Shown in pieces: positions 33,273 to 43,300 of a DNA stretch of 53,687 bases. Each line of letters opens with the position of its first letter. The stretch's first letter is position 1. This stretch comes from Oscillospiraceae bacterium (GTDB lineage: Bacteria; Bacillota; Clostridia; Oscillospirales; Oscillospiraceae). Location of the stretch: positions 1 through 53,687 of the forward strand of contig SVLL01000005.1 of assembly GCA_015067935.1 (NCBI GenBank), written 5' to 3'. The notes beneath the pieces are model-generated. The model had not been told where the DNA came from and ran no database searches. It saw only the letters and a list, made by a program, of their open reading frames with translations. A program made the translations under genes and the position numbers.

Positions 33273-33301
33273 ATTATACTGCACGGCATTCCATTTGTCA
33301 A
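33273..33301 (-). promoter_or_regulatory. Consensus promoter of tRNA-Ala
   Basis: TTGACA (33296-33301), exactly 17 bp, TATAAT (33273-33278), 16 bp upstream of the tRNA 5' end. Perfect hexamers. Confidence 0.92.
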
Positions 33302-33398
33302 GCACACCACACTGATTAAGAGAAAAATACTCCGTAATTCTTTGTACTATCTTTTTTCCTCTTTTTGCGTTATAATATGCGAAAAGGAGTGACTTCAT

Positions 33399-34103
33399 AT
33401 GTTTAAGAAGTATAAGAATCCCATTGCCATACTCTGCTTTTTGGTTGTGGAAGCCATACTCTATTATTTCATCCTCACTGCCGGTGGGGATTTCCTTCGG
33501 TACAGTTCCTATGTGTCCATCATTGTTTGCTTTGCCTTTGCGTTGGTAATGGGCTTTCGAAAGAATCCCCTCATTGTGGGCGGTCTGCTTTGCACTGTGG
33601 GCGCAGATTTCTGCCTTGTAATGTGCCAACCCATCCAGCAGCTTTGGGGTATGGTATTCTTCTTGGGCGCGCAGATGCTCTACGCTATCCATCTGCACAA
33701 AAAGCAAAGCTCCACTCCCCTGCTGATTGGAAGGCTTGCTTTGACCGCTGCAGGTGTTGGGATTGCCATTCTTGTGCTGCAGGATAAAACCGACGCACTG
33801 GCACTGGTGTCCATCTGCTACTACGCCAACCTGATCATGAATCTGATCGTCGCCTGCACCCAGTGGAAAAGCGGCAAACTGTTACCCATTGGCTTTGCTC
33901 TGTTTATTCTGTGCGACACCGTCATCGGTCTGCAGGTGGCTTCCGGTGGATATCTTCCCATCCCGGAGGATTCTGCGCTGCACAATCTTCTGTTTATGCC
34001 CTTTAACCTCTCCTGGTTTTTCTATCTCCCCTCTCAGGTGCTGATTGCCCTGAGCAGCCTTACGAAAGGAACGCGCAATGAAAAAGAGAACGAAAAGAAG
34101 TGA
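33399..34103 (+). CDS. YhhN-family membrane protein (lysoplasmalogenase-like)
   Basis: 234-aa protein with seven to eight hydrophobic segments. The family's GADFCLV-type motif (VGADFCLVM) and FFLGAQMLYAIHLH match YhhN/TMEM86, whose animal members hydrolyse lysoplasmalogen vinyl ethers. Clostridia make plasmalogens, so a lipid role is plausible but unproven here. AAGGAG precedes the ATG, and TATAAT (33371-33376) gives a likely -10 with a weak -35. Its 3' end overlaps the next gene by 26 nt. Confidence 0.75.
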   Translation: MFKKYKNPIAILCFLVVEAILYYFILTAGGDFLRYSSYVSIIVCFAFALVMGFRKNPLIVGGLLCTVGADFCLVMCQPIQQLWGMVFFLGAQMLYAIHLHKKQSSTPLLIGRLALTAAGVGIAILVLQDKTDALALVSICYYANLIMNLIVACTQWKSGKLLPIGFALFILCDTVIGLQVASGGYLPIPEDSALHNLLFMPFNLSWFFYLPSQVLIALSSLTKGTRNEKENEKK

Positions 34104-34848
34104 AGACCTCAGAAAGGACCGGCTCAATGAGCTGCTGGGACAAAAGGTCCATGTGGTGGTTGATCGCCCCATCGGGTACGAGCATAACGGCATCACCTAC
34201 CCCATCAACTATGGCTATATCCCCGGTTTGCCCGGCGGCGACGGTGAGGAGCAGGATGCCTACATTTTAGGTATCAAAGAACCTCTGACCGAATTTGACG
34301 GCTGGGTCATCGGCGGGATCCGACGACTGAATGACGAAGAGGACAAGCTGGTGGTTGCCCCGGAATACGATGTCTTCCATCAGGCGGAAATCGAGGAAGC
34401 CACCTACTTTCAGGAGCAATTTTTCGAATCCTTCATTGTTTCCCTCTTCCGCAAATCCTGCGGTGTAGTCCCCTATCGTGAGGTGAACGGGCAGAAGGAA
34501 TTTCTGATCATCCGCGATCCCCACGACAGCGGCTATTGGGGGTTCCCCAAGGGACACATGGAGGTCTGTGAAACAGAGCTGGACACCGCAAAGCGGGAGC
34601 TGATGGAAGAGGTCGGTTTGCAGGCAGAGATTGAGCCGGACACCAGAGCAGAAATGATGTACCCCCTTTTCTGCAACCGTTTTGGCAAAAAGGTGCAGAA
34701 GCAGGTGGTATTCTTCCGGGGCAAGGTCAGCGGTGAACCCATACCCAACCCCGACGAGGTAAAAGAATGTAAATGGGCCACCGAGGAAGAGCTTTGGAAT
34801 CTTCTTTTTTACAGCACCGCACACCATTTGCAAAATCTGTTCAAATAA
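34078..34848 (+). CDS. Fusion protein: inorganic pyrophosphatase-like domain + Nudix hydrolase
   Basis: 256 aa with two catalytic-looking domains. Residues about 20-110 resemble a small type-I pyrophosphatase: VDRPIGYEH, YPINYGYIPG (41-50), a D-GEEQ-D metal site (Asp55...Asp60) and DEEDKLVVAP (86-95). Residues about 118-256 are a Nudix domain with a full Nudix box, G159-x5-E165-x7-R173-E-L-M-E-E-V-G (ends 180), preceded by GYWGFPKGH as in diadenosine-tetraphosphate hydrolases. The ATG has AAAGGA 7 nt upstream. It overlaps the YhhN gene by 26 nt in another frame. A fused enzyme could hydrolyse a nucleotide and the pyrophosphate it releases, but this is inference. Confidence 0.85.
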   Translation: MKKRTKRSEDLRKDRLNELLGQKVHVVVDRPIGYEHNGITYPINYGYIPGLPGGDGEEQDAYILGIKEPLTEFDGWVIGGIRRLNDEEDKLVVAPEYDVFHQAEIEEATYFQEQFFESFIVSLFRKSCGVVPYREVNGQKEFLIIRDPHDSGYWGFPKGHMEVCETELDTAKRELMEEVGLQAEIEPDTRAEMMYPLFCNRFGKKVQKQVVFFRGKVSGEPIPNPDEVKECKWATEEELWNLLFYSTAHHLQNLFK

Positions 34849-34878
34849 AAGAACCGGGAGTTTTCTCCCGGTTCTTTT
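34847..34878. terminator. Bidirectional terminator
   Basis: 14-bp perfect stem (34847-34860 with 34865-34878), TTTT loop, A-run on the left and T-run on the right arm. It separates the Nudix fusion from the convergent leucine-rich-repeat gene. Confidence 0.88.
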
Positions 34879-34885
34879 CAGTTTA

Positions 34886-37279
34886 TTACGGTTTCTTTCT
34901 CATCAGAAGCACGATTGCAGTACATCCGGCCAGTACAAGAACACCGGCAATGACTACAATGATCCCCGTCGGGTCATTTTGCTGAGGCTGCTGCACTTGC
35001 AGCGTCGGCTGGGTCGGCGCGCTCCCGGCAGTGCCACTGGTAGGAATGGGAATAATGGTAGGCTGCACCGTGGGTGATGCAGGCGCTGTTGTAGGCTGAG
35101 TGGGTGTCGTCGGTTTTGTTGTGGGCTGGGTGGATCCAGATGCATGGCCCCATTTCTTCGCATTCAGCAATTCGTCATTTCCGACATCAATATCAATGGC
35201 ATCCCACTGGGATTGACTGCCTGCATAGTTCACCTTTGTCAAGGCGGAGCACATTTTAAAGGCTTCGCTACCGATCGTGGTCAAACTGGAAGGAAGAGTG
35301 ATTTCTTCCAGTTTTTTACAAGCTAAAAAGGCCAATTGATTGATATTCGTAACTTTATTCGGGATGTGGATCTTCTGAATTGCACAACACCAAAACGCTC
35401 CGTAACCAATGGTCGTCAAATTGGGTGGCAACACGACTTCTGTCAAAGAAATACATTGGGTGAACGCATATTTGGGAATATCCGTAACGCCATCCGGAAT
35501 GATAATGGCACGCAGACTTTGGCAATCGCCAAATGCATAGTATTCGATGGTCTGCAGGGACGCAGGCAAATGGATATTCTCCAACGCATCACATTCCTTA
35601 AACGCAAATTGTCCAATTGTTGTTATGCTATCCGAAAGCGTAACTTTTTTCAGTTGTCTGCAGCAATTAAACATTTGAGATGCAATCCTAGTAACACCTG
35701 ATCCAACGGCAGCCTCTGTGAGTCGCCAGCACCCATCAAATGCACCAAGGCCAATACTGGTAACCGTATCTGGAATCACGATACTCTGGATACTGCTGCA
35801 GCTAAATGCCCATTGGTCGATGGTTTTCACATTCTGCGGCAGGGTAACAGTCGTAATATCCATCAGGTTAGAGAATGCATTCCCGCCAATGGTTGTAACG
35901 GGGTAGCCAGCAATGGTTTCCGGGATAACAATCACGCCGGTGGCCTCCGAGTCACAGTCGGTAATGGTAACCGCGCCACTGGAAACGGTATAGGAAAGAT
36001 ACCCAAACTTGAGTGACGAAGGGGGTGTGCTTTGAATGGTCAGTTTCGCACTTGTCACCTTTTCATTATACTCGCCTATTTTGATAGCATTCCATTGCGC
36101 CAGCGTGCCATTAAAGGTTACTTTGCTTAACGATGAGCAGGTTGAAAATGCGCCATTGTCAATCTCTTTCAGGCTTGCCGGAAGTGATATATGAGAAATA
36201 CTGTGGCTATGGGCAAATACCCATTGCCCAATATACTCCAGATTATTGGAGAACCGGATGTTTCTAAGCTCATAATTCGACTCGAACGCATGATCATCAA
36301 TGCGCTTAACGCTGTCAGGAATGTGTACAGTTACCAGATTCTTGCAGGTCGCCAGCAAATAACTTTCGATAACCGTCAATCCCTCCGGCAGATAAACGGC
36401 CGACGCACCGATGCTGCAAAGAGCATAGGGACCCATTTTTGTAACTGAATCGGGAAATACAATATCCGTCATTTTGCTTTGACCGGAAAAGGCGTAGCCC
36501 TGAATGATTTGCACGCCGTCGGGAACCTCATATTTCCCCTCAAGGCTCACCATCGCACGCACCAGTACTGTTTTGTCCTTATTAAACAAGACGCTGTATT
36601 CATCCACCGTAAAATGCGGATGGTCTTCCGGCACACTAATTCTGCCGAATGCACCGTCGCCAATACTGGAGATATTTTTAGGAAGAACAAAGCTCTCCCC
36701 CAGCGGGCAACCCGCAAATGCGCGGCTGCCTACGGTTGTCACGGAATCCGGAATAACGACCTCCTTCAAGGAATTGCAATACTCAAAGGTCTCTTCCTTG
36801 ATTTCTTGTATACCGTCGGGAATTGTGATTGCAGGAAGCTTTCTGCAAAACACAAATGCACCGCTACCGATGCTGGTCACGCTCTCAGGGATGTTAATCT
36901 CAGTCAGGGCTTCACACGCATAGAAAGCCCCGTTTCCGATACTGGTCAGGCCTTCCGGAAGGGTGATTTTAACAAGGGTTTCGCACTCGCGGAATGCCAA
37001 ATTAGGAATCTCTGTAATGCCATTTGGCACAACGATTTCCTTAATACCGGTGCATTCCCAAAATGCACCTTCTCCGATTTTCGTCACCGGATAACCGGCA
37101 ATGGTATCCGGAATGACCAGCTTGCCGGAAGCATCCTCATCACAATCCGTGATGGTGACTTCCCCATCTTCGATGGTGTAGTACAAGTACCCTTCCGTTG
37201 CCGCATTGGCTTCTGTCGGGATCAATGCAAGGCAAAGGATCAGCAAACCTCCGAAAAGAATAATGCTCAGTTTTTTCAT
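34886..37279 (-). CDS. BspA-type leucine-rich-repeat surface protein (shorter paralogue)
   Basis: 797 aa. ATG at 37279 is 7 nt after AAGGAGG. Signal peptide (about 1-26, ending EANA), then two modules, each opening with a GYLxYTxxxGxVTITDCDxxA cap and followed by LRR_5 repeats of the IPDSVTxIGxxAFxxCxxL type. A Thr/Pro linker and a C-terminal membrane segment with LLMRKKP follow. There is no LPXTG, so anchoring is by the membrane helix. It is 32 nt downstream of a longer paralogue with near-identical ends. The family is used for adhesion or host interaction; the ligand is unknown. Confidence 0.92.
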   Translation of the reverse strand: MKKLSIILFGGLLILCLALIPTEANAATEGYLYYTIEDGEVTITDCDEDASGKLVIPDTIAGYPVTKIGEGAFWECTGIKEIVVPNGITEIPNLAFRECETLVKITLPEGLTSIGNGAFYACEALTEINIPESVTSIGSGAFVFCRKLPAITIPDGIQEIKEETFEYCNSLKEVVIPDSVTTVGSRAFAGCPLGESFVLPKNISSIGDGAFGRISVPEDHPHFTVDEYSVLFNKDKTVLVRAMVSLEGKYEVPDGVQIIQGYAFSGQSKMTDIVFPDSVTKMGPYALCSIGASAVYLPEGLTVIESYLLATCKNLVTVHIPDSVKRIDDHAFESNYELRNIRFSNNLEYIGQWVFAHSHSISHISLPASLKEIDNGAFSTCSSLSKVTFNGTLAQWNAIKIGEYNEKVTSAKLTIQSTPPSSLKFGYLSYTVSSGAVTITDCDSEATGVIVIPETIAGYPVTTIGGNAFSNLMDITTVTLPQNVKTIDQWAFSCSSIQSIVIPDTVTSIGLGAFDGCWRLTEAAVGSGVTRIASQMFNCCRQLKKVTLSDSITTIGQFAFKECDALENIHLPASLQTIEYYAFGDCQSLRAIIIPDGVTDIPKYAFTQCISLTEVVLPPNLTTIGYGAFWCCAIQKIHIPNKVTNINQLAFLACKKLEEITLPSSLTTIGSEAFKMCSALTKVNYAGSQSQWDAIDIDVGNDELLNAKKWGHASGSTQPTTKPTTPTQPTTAPASPTVQPTIIPIPTSGTAGSAPTQPTLQVQQPQQNDPTGIIVVIAGVLVLAGCTAIVLLMRKKP
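34892..35071. repeat. 3'-end repeat of LRR genes, copy A
   Basis: About 180 bp encoding the Pro/Thr linker and membrane anchor. It aligns without gaps to 37318-37497 with only scattered substitutions, indicating recent duplication or gene conversion. Confidence 0.85.
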
Positions 37280-37311
37280 AGGGTTACCTCCTTTTTGGTT
37301 TGTTGCGATGC

Positions 37312-40167
37312 TCAGTCTTTCTTTCTCATCAGAAGCACGATTGCCGTACACCCGACCAGAATAAGGACACCGGCAATGACCGTAATGATCCCCGTCGGGT
37401 CATTTTGCTGCGGCTGCTGCACTTGCAGCGTCGGCTGGGTCGGCGCGCTCCCGACAGTGCCACTGGTGGGAATGGGAATAATGGTAGGCTGCACCGTTGC
37501 AGGCGGAGCAGGCTCCACAGGTTTTGTGGTAGGCAGAGTGGGTGTCACAGCAAATTCCTTTTCATAGAAACAGATCGTGCATCTTCCATTGTAGAAATAG
37601 TGGTGGGTATCCGCATCTTCCTTTATTCCGCAATGGATACAATACCGCCAATGGCCGCTATCATTGGCCCGGTATGATCCGTAGTTATGCCCTACCGTAT
37701 TTACAAAGACGATCTGCGTTGTATCGCAAATTTTGCAGTACGCCTCTGTCTGTCCCATTGTAGTGCAGGTGGGTTTTACAAGAACCTTCTGATTGATCAG
37801 GGTATGGGTGTTCCATTTAGCCTTGAGAAGATCAGCATTGCCATCTCCGGTTTCGTCGATGTTGATCCAGTATCTGCTGACGCAGGACGAAACCTCGGTC
37901 AAAGATGTACAATAGGAAAATGCATGGCTGGCGATTACCTTCATACTGGCGGGAATATCGATAGCAGTGAGGTTATGGCAGCTTACGAAGGCATACATTT
38001 CAATGGTCATTACGCCCCGAGGGATTGTGAAGTGTCCGCTCAAATTTTTGGGTGCTCCCATCAAAACCGTCATATCCTTGGAATACAAAACGCCCTTCTC
38101 GTCGCTGCAGTAATTGGGATTCTCCGGATCGACCCACACACCGTTTTTTGTTATGGGCGCATTCTCCAGTGTTACCACACCGGCAGGAATGCGGAGTTCC
38201 TCCAAACCGGTACAGTTCCAGAACGCGTTAAACTGGATCTTCGTCACGGTGCTGGGGATATTGATGTTTGTCAAGCTGCTGCAGCCGCTGAATACGGAAT
38301 CCCGCAAAACAGTTAATCCTTCTGCAAGCACGATGTTATCCAGGCTTTTGCACCCGATAAAGGCCGCATCTGCGATGCCAGTAACATGGGAAAGATCAAT
38401 TGACTTCAGGCTTTCGCAGTAAGCAAATGCCTCAAATCCGATGTTGGTGACCGTTTCCGGCAGGATCACATATTCCAAAGCGGTACACTCCAGAAAAGAG
38501 CTGTCGGGAATTTCGGTCACACCATAGGGAACAGTGATGCTCTTCAGGCTGGTGCATTCCTTGAACATATAACCGCCCTTGCCGCCCAGGCTCCGCACAC
38601 CGGCCGGAATGTTCACACTTTCCAGCTTGCTGCACCAGCCAAAGGCGCCCTCCCCTATTCGGGTCACGCTCTCCGGCAGAATGATCTGTGTCAGGTTTTC
38701 GCAGTTGGCAAATGCGCGGTATGCTATATTCTGCACACCATCTTTAACTGTGTATACACCTGTTAGACTCGCAGGAACCCCGTACAGGGTTTTCCCATCT
38801 TTGGAATAGAGTGCGCCCCGGCTGTCGCTGGTGAGATAGGGATTGTTTTCATCTACCCGTATCAATGCTTTACATTGGTAGGTTCCGATCTCCTTCACGC
38901 TGTCAGGAATAAAGATGCCGGTAAGCTTATCACATTTGGAAAAAACATATCCGAGGATCTTCGTTACCGGATAACCGGAAATGGTATTCGGAATGATCAA
39001 CTCTCCGGACAGCTCCTGATCCACGGCCGTGATCGTCACCTCTCCGTTTCTGATGACATAGGAAAAACGGTCATCGGCGGTTGACGGAAAAACCAGCGTA
39101 GCATTTTTCAGGCTTTCATTTTCCGTGCCGATCGTAATAGCTTCCCACTGCTGCGCAGACCCCAGGTAGGTCACCGTTTTCAGGTTCGTGCAGGAATCAA
39201 ACGCTAACCTGCCGATGGAAGTCAGACTCTCCGGAAGGGTGATCTCCTCCAGAGCATAACAGCCTCTGAATGCACTTGAGCCAATGCTTTCCACGCTCTC
39301 AGGAAGTCGGACCGTTTCCAAATTGCGACACCACAGAAAAGTATCCGATTCGATGGCGGTAACTCCATCGGGAATATATATGGAAGTCAAAAATCTGCAT
39401 CCGTAAAACGCATTCGGTCCGATATAGGTCACAGAATCGGAAATATATATCTCCTCGAAATCGCAGCCGTAGAATGCAGAGATTTCAATCGTGGTAATCC
39501 CGTCGTGCAATACCACTTCCTCCAAACCGGTGCAGTAGAACACACCACCCTCAATGACCGTAACCCCCTCCGGGATCACAGCAGAGGTGAGGCTGACACA
39601 TTCTGCAAAAGCACCGCTGCCCAGTTTCCGCAAGGCGGCAGGCAGGTTGACGCTTTCCAGATCATAGCAGCGTTCAAACGCCGAGCCGCCAATTTCGGTC
39701 ACGCTTTCCGGCAGGGTAACCTTTTTCAGATTTTCGCATTCGAAAAACATTTCCCTCGAAATGACCGTCACGCCCTCCGGAATGACGATTTCTTCAAGGA
39801 GACCGCAGTAATAAAATGCTCCCTCCCCAATGGTCATAACGGTATCCGGAATATGGAGTGTCTTAAATTGGCAACCGGTAAACGCCCCCGTGCCGATACT
39901 CTTCAGACCTTCCGGCAAGGTAATATCTGTGATATACCCACACCCAGCAAAAGTCCCATTCCCAATTTTGGTGACCGGATAACCCTCGATGGTGGCCGGA
40001 ACAACAATTTCTCCGGAGGCTGTTTGATCACAATCGGTGATGGTAACTTCCCCGTTTTCAATTTCGTAAGTAAGATATCCTTCCGTTGCCGCTTGGGTTT
40101 TCGCGGGCAGCAGCGCAAGGCAAAGGCACAGCAGCGCACCCAAAAGGATAGTACTCAGTTTTTTCAT
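37312..40167 (-). CDS. BspA-type leucine-rich-repeat surface protein (longer paralogue)
   Basis: 951-aa secreted, membrane-anchored protein. The ATG follows GGAGG at 7 nt. Signal peptide (about 1-26, ending KTQA), first cap module and LRR_5 array, second cap (about 365-410) and array, then a His/Cys-rich segment (about 790-885) with CTTMGQTEAYCKIC, CIHCG and CTICFYEKEF, which could bind metal. A Thr/Pro linker and C-terminal membrane helix (LLMRKKD) follow. It is first in the two-gene operon from a promoter at 40269-40297. The Cys-rich segment is absent from the shorter paralogue. Confidence 0.92.
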   Translation of the reverse strand: MKKLSTILLGALLCLCLALLPAKTQAATEGYLTYEIENGEVTITDCDQTASGEIVVPATIEGYPVTKIGNGTFAGCGYITDITLPEGLKSIGTGAFTGCQFKTLHIPDTVMTIGEGAFYYCGLLEEIVIPEGVTVISREMFFECENLKKVTLPESVTEIGGSAFERCYDLESVNLPAALRKLGSGAFAECVSLTSAVIPEGVTVIEGGVFYCTGLEEVVLHDGITTIEISAFYGCDFEEIYISDSVTYIGPNAFYGCRFLTSIYIPDGVTAIESDTFLWCRNLETVRLPESVESIGSSAFRGCYALEEITLPESLTSIGRLAFDSCTNLKTVTYLGSAQQWEAITIGTENESLKNATLVFPSTADDRFSYVIRNGEVTITAVDQELSGELIIPNTISGYPVTKILGYVFSKCDKLTGIFIPDSVKEIGTYQCKALIRVDENNPYLTSDSRGALYSKDGKTLYGVPASLTGVYTVKDGVQNIAYRAFANCENLTQIILPESVTRIGEGAFGWCSKLESVNIPAGVRSLGGKGGYMFKECTSLKSITVPYGVTEIPDSSFLECTALEYVILPETVTNIGFEAFAYCESLKSIDLSHVTGIADAAFIGCKSLDNIVLAEGLTVLRDSVFSGCSSLTNINIPSTVTKIQFNAFWNCTGLEELRIPAGVVTLENAPITKNGVWVDPENPNYCSDEKGVLYSKDMTVLMGAPKNLSGHFTIPRGVMTIEMYAFVSCHNLTAIDIPASMKVIASHAFSYCTSLTEVSSCVSRYWINIDETGDGNADLLKAKWNTHTLINQKVLVKPTCTTMGQTEAYCKICDTTQIVFVNTVGHNYGSYRANDSGHWRYCIHCGIKEDADTHHYFYNGRCTICFYEKEFAVTPTLPTTKPVEPAPPATVQPTIIPIPTSGTVGSAPTQPTLQVQQPQQNDPTGIITVIAGVLILVGCTAIVLLMRKKD
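37318..37497. repeat. 3'-end repeat of LRR genes, copy B
   Basis: Counterpart of 34892-35071, offset by 2426 bp. Both copies encode VQPTIIPIPTSGT followed by the QVQQPQQNDPTGII anchor region. Confidence 0.85.
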
Positions 40168-40268
40168 ATCGTTACCTCCCTATAATATGCTTCTATATAT
40201 AGGACGAATGAGAAGGGCAAAATAAGACACACAATTTTAAAATTTTTCAAAAAATTTTTTCTGCTTAT

Positions 40269-40297
40269 ACTATACCTTGATTATATGCATTTGACAA
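40269..40297 (-). promoter_or_regulatory. Promoter of the LRR operon
   Basis: Minus-strand TTGTCA (40292-40297), 17 bp, TATAGT (40269-40274). The leader is about 95 nt and very AT-rich, with A/T-run inverted repeats. Confidence 0.65.
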
Positions 40298-40314
40298 GAT
40301 TCGCCACATAATAA

Positions 40315-40350
40315 ATCGGGCGAGCCGCACAAGCGGTTCGCCCGATAAAT
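40315..40350 (-). terminator. Terminator of the MacB-like gene
   Basis: 14-bp GC-rich stem (40333-40346 with 40315-40328), loop of 4. On the minus strand it follows the ABC gene stop and is trailed by TTTATTATG. Confidence 0.8.
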
Positions 40351-43300
40351 TTATTCAGTTCTCAGGGCCACAACAGGGTCCTTCTTGGCAGCACTTCTGG
40401 AGGGAATGATGCCTGCGAACATCGTCAGCAGCACGCTGATGGCGATGAGGATCACACCCACCTTCCAAGGCAGGAATGCTTTCAGATTGCCCAGCCCGGT
40501 GAGCGCATACAGAATCGCATTGATGGGGATGCACAGCAGCCATGTCACACCCACGCCAATGGCACCGGCCGCAAAGCCGATCATCACCGTTTCCGCATTG
40601 AACATACTGGATACATTCTTTTTCGATGCACCGATGGCTCGCAGTACACCGATTTCCTTGGTACGCTCCTGCACGGAGATCAGGGTGATCACACCGATCA
40701 TAATGGAGGAAACGATCAGGGAGACCGCCACAAAGGCAATCAGCACATAGGTGATGGCGTCGATGATGGTGGTAATAGAGCTCATCATCAGGCCGATATA
40801 GTCGGTATACTGAATCTTGGTCAACTCGTCCTTGTCCTTGTTGTACTCTGCAATTACCTCTTCGATCACATCCTTGCTCTCGAAGGTGGTGGCATACAGA
40901 TTGACGGACGCAGGAGATTCCAAATCCAGATAGCCAAGCGTGAGCAGATTATCCTTATAGCTGGTTTTGGCAAATTCCAGCACCTCGTCATGATACTGGG
41001 CACACTGCTGGGCAGTATACTGCGCTTTCTCCATATTCAGAGCCATCACAAGCTGGGCTTCGGGAATCTTTGCCATCTGCGCCTTCACCTGTGCGGCATA
41101 CTGCATCTTCACCTGCTGGGTAATAATCTGGGTGAACATCTCGTTGATGTCCTCATCCTTCATATTCTCCATATAGCCCTTCAGCTCTTCCTCGCTCATA
41201 CCCGTCTGGGTCATCAGTGCCTGCAGCAGAACAGCCTTTTTAGCCTCAGCTGTGGGATAGTTTGCCATTGCGCCATCCACCATTCCCTGCAGCTGCTCAG
41301 CGGAGGGAATGCACTTGATCTTGATATAGGTCTGTGCCTTTTCGTTATCGGACAGCTCCTCCAGATAGGCGAAGAAGGCCGTTTGCTTTTCTTCATCGCT
41401 CAGGTTGCCGGTATTCTCCTTGAAGGGCAAACCGGTAAAGATATCCGTATGGGGAGATGCCAGCTGCGCCAGAATGGCCGGAGCATCCTTGGACTCCTCA
41501 ATCACATACTCTGTCAGCTTATGGGTATAGACGATGGTGCTGGAGAGCATCGGTGCGCTGGCGTCCTCCTTGGGACGGAGAATACCGGTGATCTTCAGAT
41601 CCAGACCATTGTCGTACAGGTACTTCATACCCTCCTGCGTCTTGCGCAGGTCGGTATAAACATCGCCTACCTTCGTGAAGCAATCCGCGTTGAACACCAC
41701 CCGGTAATCCAGCGCGCAAATTTCTTCATAGCTCCAGTTCTTCCGGTCCACCTCAATGGGCAGCTTATCCTTGGACGCCTGCGCCAGCGCGTCCATATCT
41801 TCCTTGGACTTCAGGCCCAACGCATAGAGGGTCATATCGTCAATCTCGTTCTTCTCATCCACAACGATCATAATCTCGTTGTAGTCATTGGGCCAGTCGC
41901 CATAGATCACATCGTACTGGTTTTTCACCATTTCGTTGATGAGACCGCCGTTTTCACCGGGAAGGATTTCCTGAAACAGATTCACGGAGCCGCCCATAGG
42001 TCCCATACCGGCCATTGCATCCATATCAAAGCCATAGGACTCACCCATCTGCAGCATAGAGGACATATCCATATCCAGATGCTCGATCATCAGCTCCTGC
42101 ATCAGCTCCATGGTATCGGAGCGGATGATCTTACCGTCAATGCTCTTGGTATAGACCACCATATCCAAATCGTAGGTATACTGCACACCGCTGAGAGCTT
42201 GGGACAGCTTGCTGTCCGGGTCCTTCAGCTGTTCTTCAATGAACACCTTAAAGCTCTTCAGGTCGTTGTAAGAAGTCTCCATATTATTCAGAGCATTGAC
42301 CAAATCATAGAGCATCGTCTTCTGATAGATGGCATCATTTTCGTGCTCTCCGGCAGACTGGGCACTGCCCATAAAGGAGAGCATCAGGCTGCCCATATTG
42401 ATGGATTCCGCCTGAATGGTCAGAGGGTAAGAAGAAAGGGTTTCTTCCTGAATGATATTGATATAGGTGGTCATACCCTGACTCACCGCATAGATCAAGG
42501 CAATGCCGATAATACCGATAGATCCGGCAAAAGAGGTCAGCGTGGTACGCCCTTTCTTGGAAATCAGATTCCGCAGGGACAGACCAAAGGCCGTCCATAG
42601 GGACATAGAAGGCTTTTTTTCCTTCTTCTTGGTGTTTTCCTTGTCCGTTGCCGCCTGCTTTTCTGCCGCGTACTCTTCCATAGTCAACGGTGCGGTATCG
42701 CTGATTACCAGACCGTCCACCACCCGAACAATACGAGTGGAATATTCCTCGGCAATGTCAGGGTTATGGGTAACCATGATCACCAACCGATCCTTGGCAA
42801 TTTCTCTCAGAATGTCCATAACCTGCTTGCTGGTTTCGGTGTCCAATGCGCCGGTGGGCTCATCCGCCAGAATAATATCCGGGTTGTTAACAATGGCACG
42901 GGCAATCGCCACCCGCTGCATTTGACCGCCGGACATCTGATTGGGCTTTTTCCGCAGCTGATCGCCCAGACCCACCATTTCCAGAGCCTCTTTGGCGCGT
43001 TTTCTGCGTTCCGCTTTGGAAACACCGGACAGAGTCAATGCCAGCTCCACATTCTGCAGCACGGTCTGATGGGGAATCAGATTGTAGCTTTGGAACACAA
43101 AGCCAACGGAATGGTTTCGATAACTGTCCCAGTCTCTATCGTTGTAATTCTTTGTGGAGCGACCGTTGATTACCAAATCGCCGCTTGTGTACTGGTCCAG
43201 ACCGCCGATGATGTTCAGCATCGTGGTCTTGCCGCAGCCGCTGGGGCCGAGAATGGACACGAACTCGCTCTTGCGGAATTGCAAACTGACGCCCTTCAAG

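Noticed and set aside
32999-33319. Short ORFs across the tRNA-Ala and its partial copy
   Set aside because: They translate tRNA and terminator sequence (the familiar EEIRTPDP-type spurious peptide).
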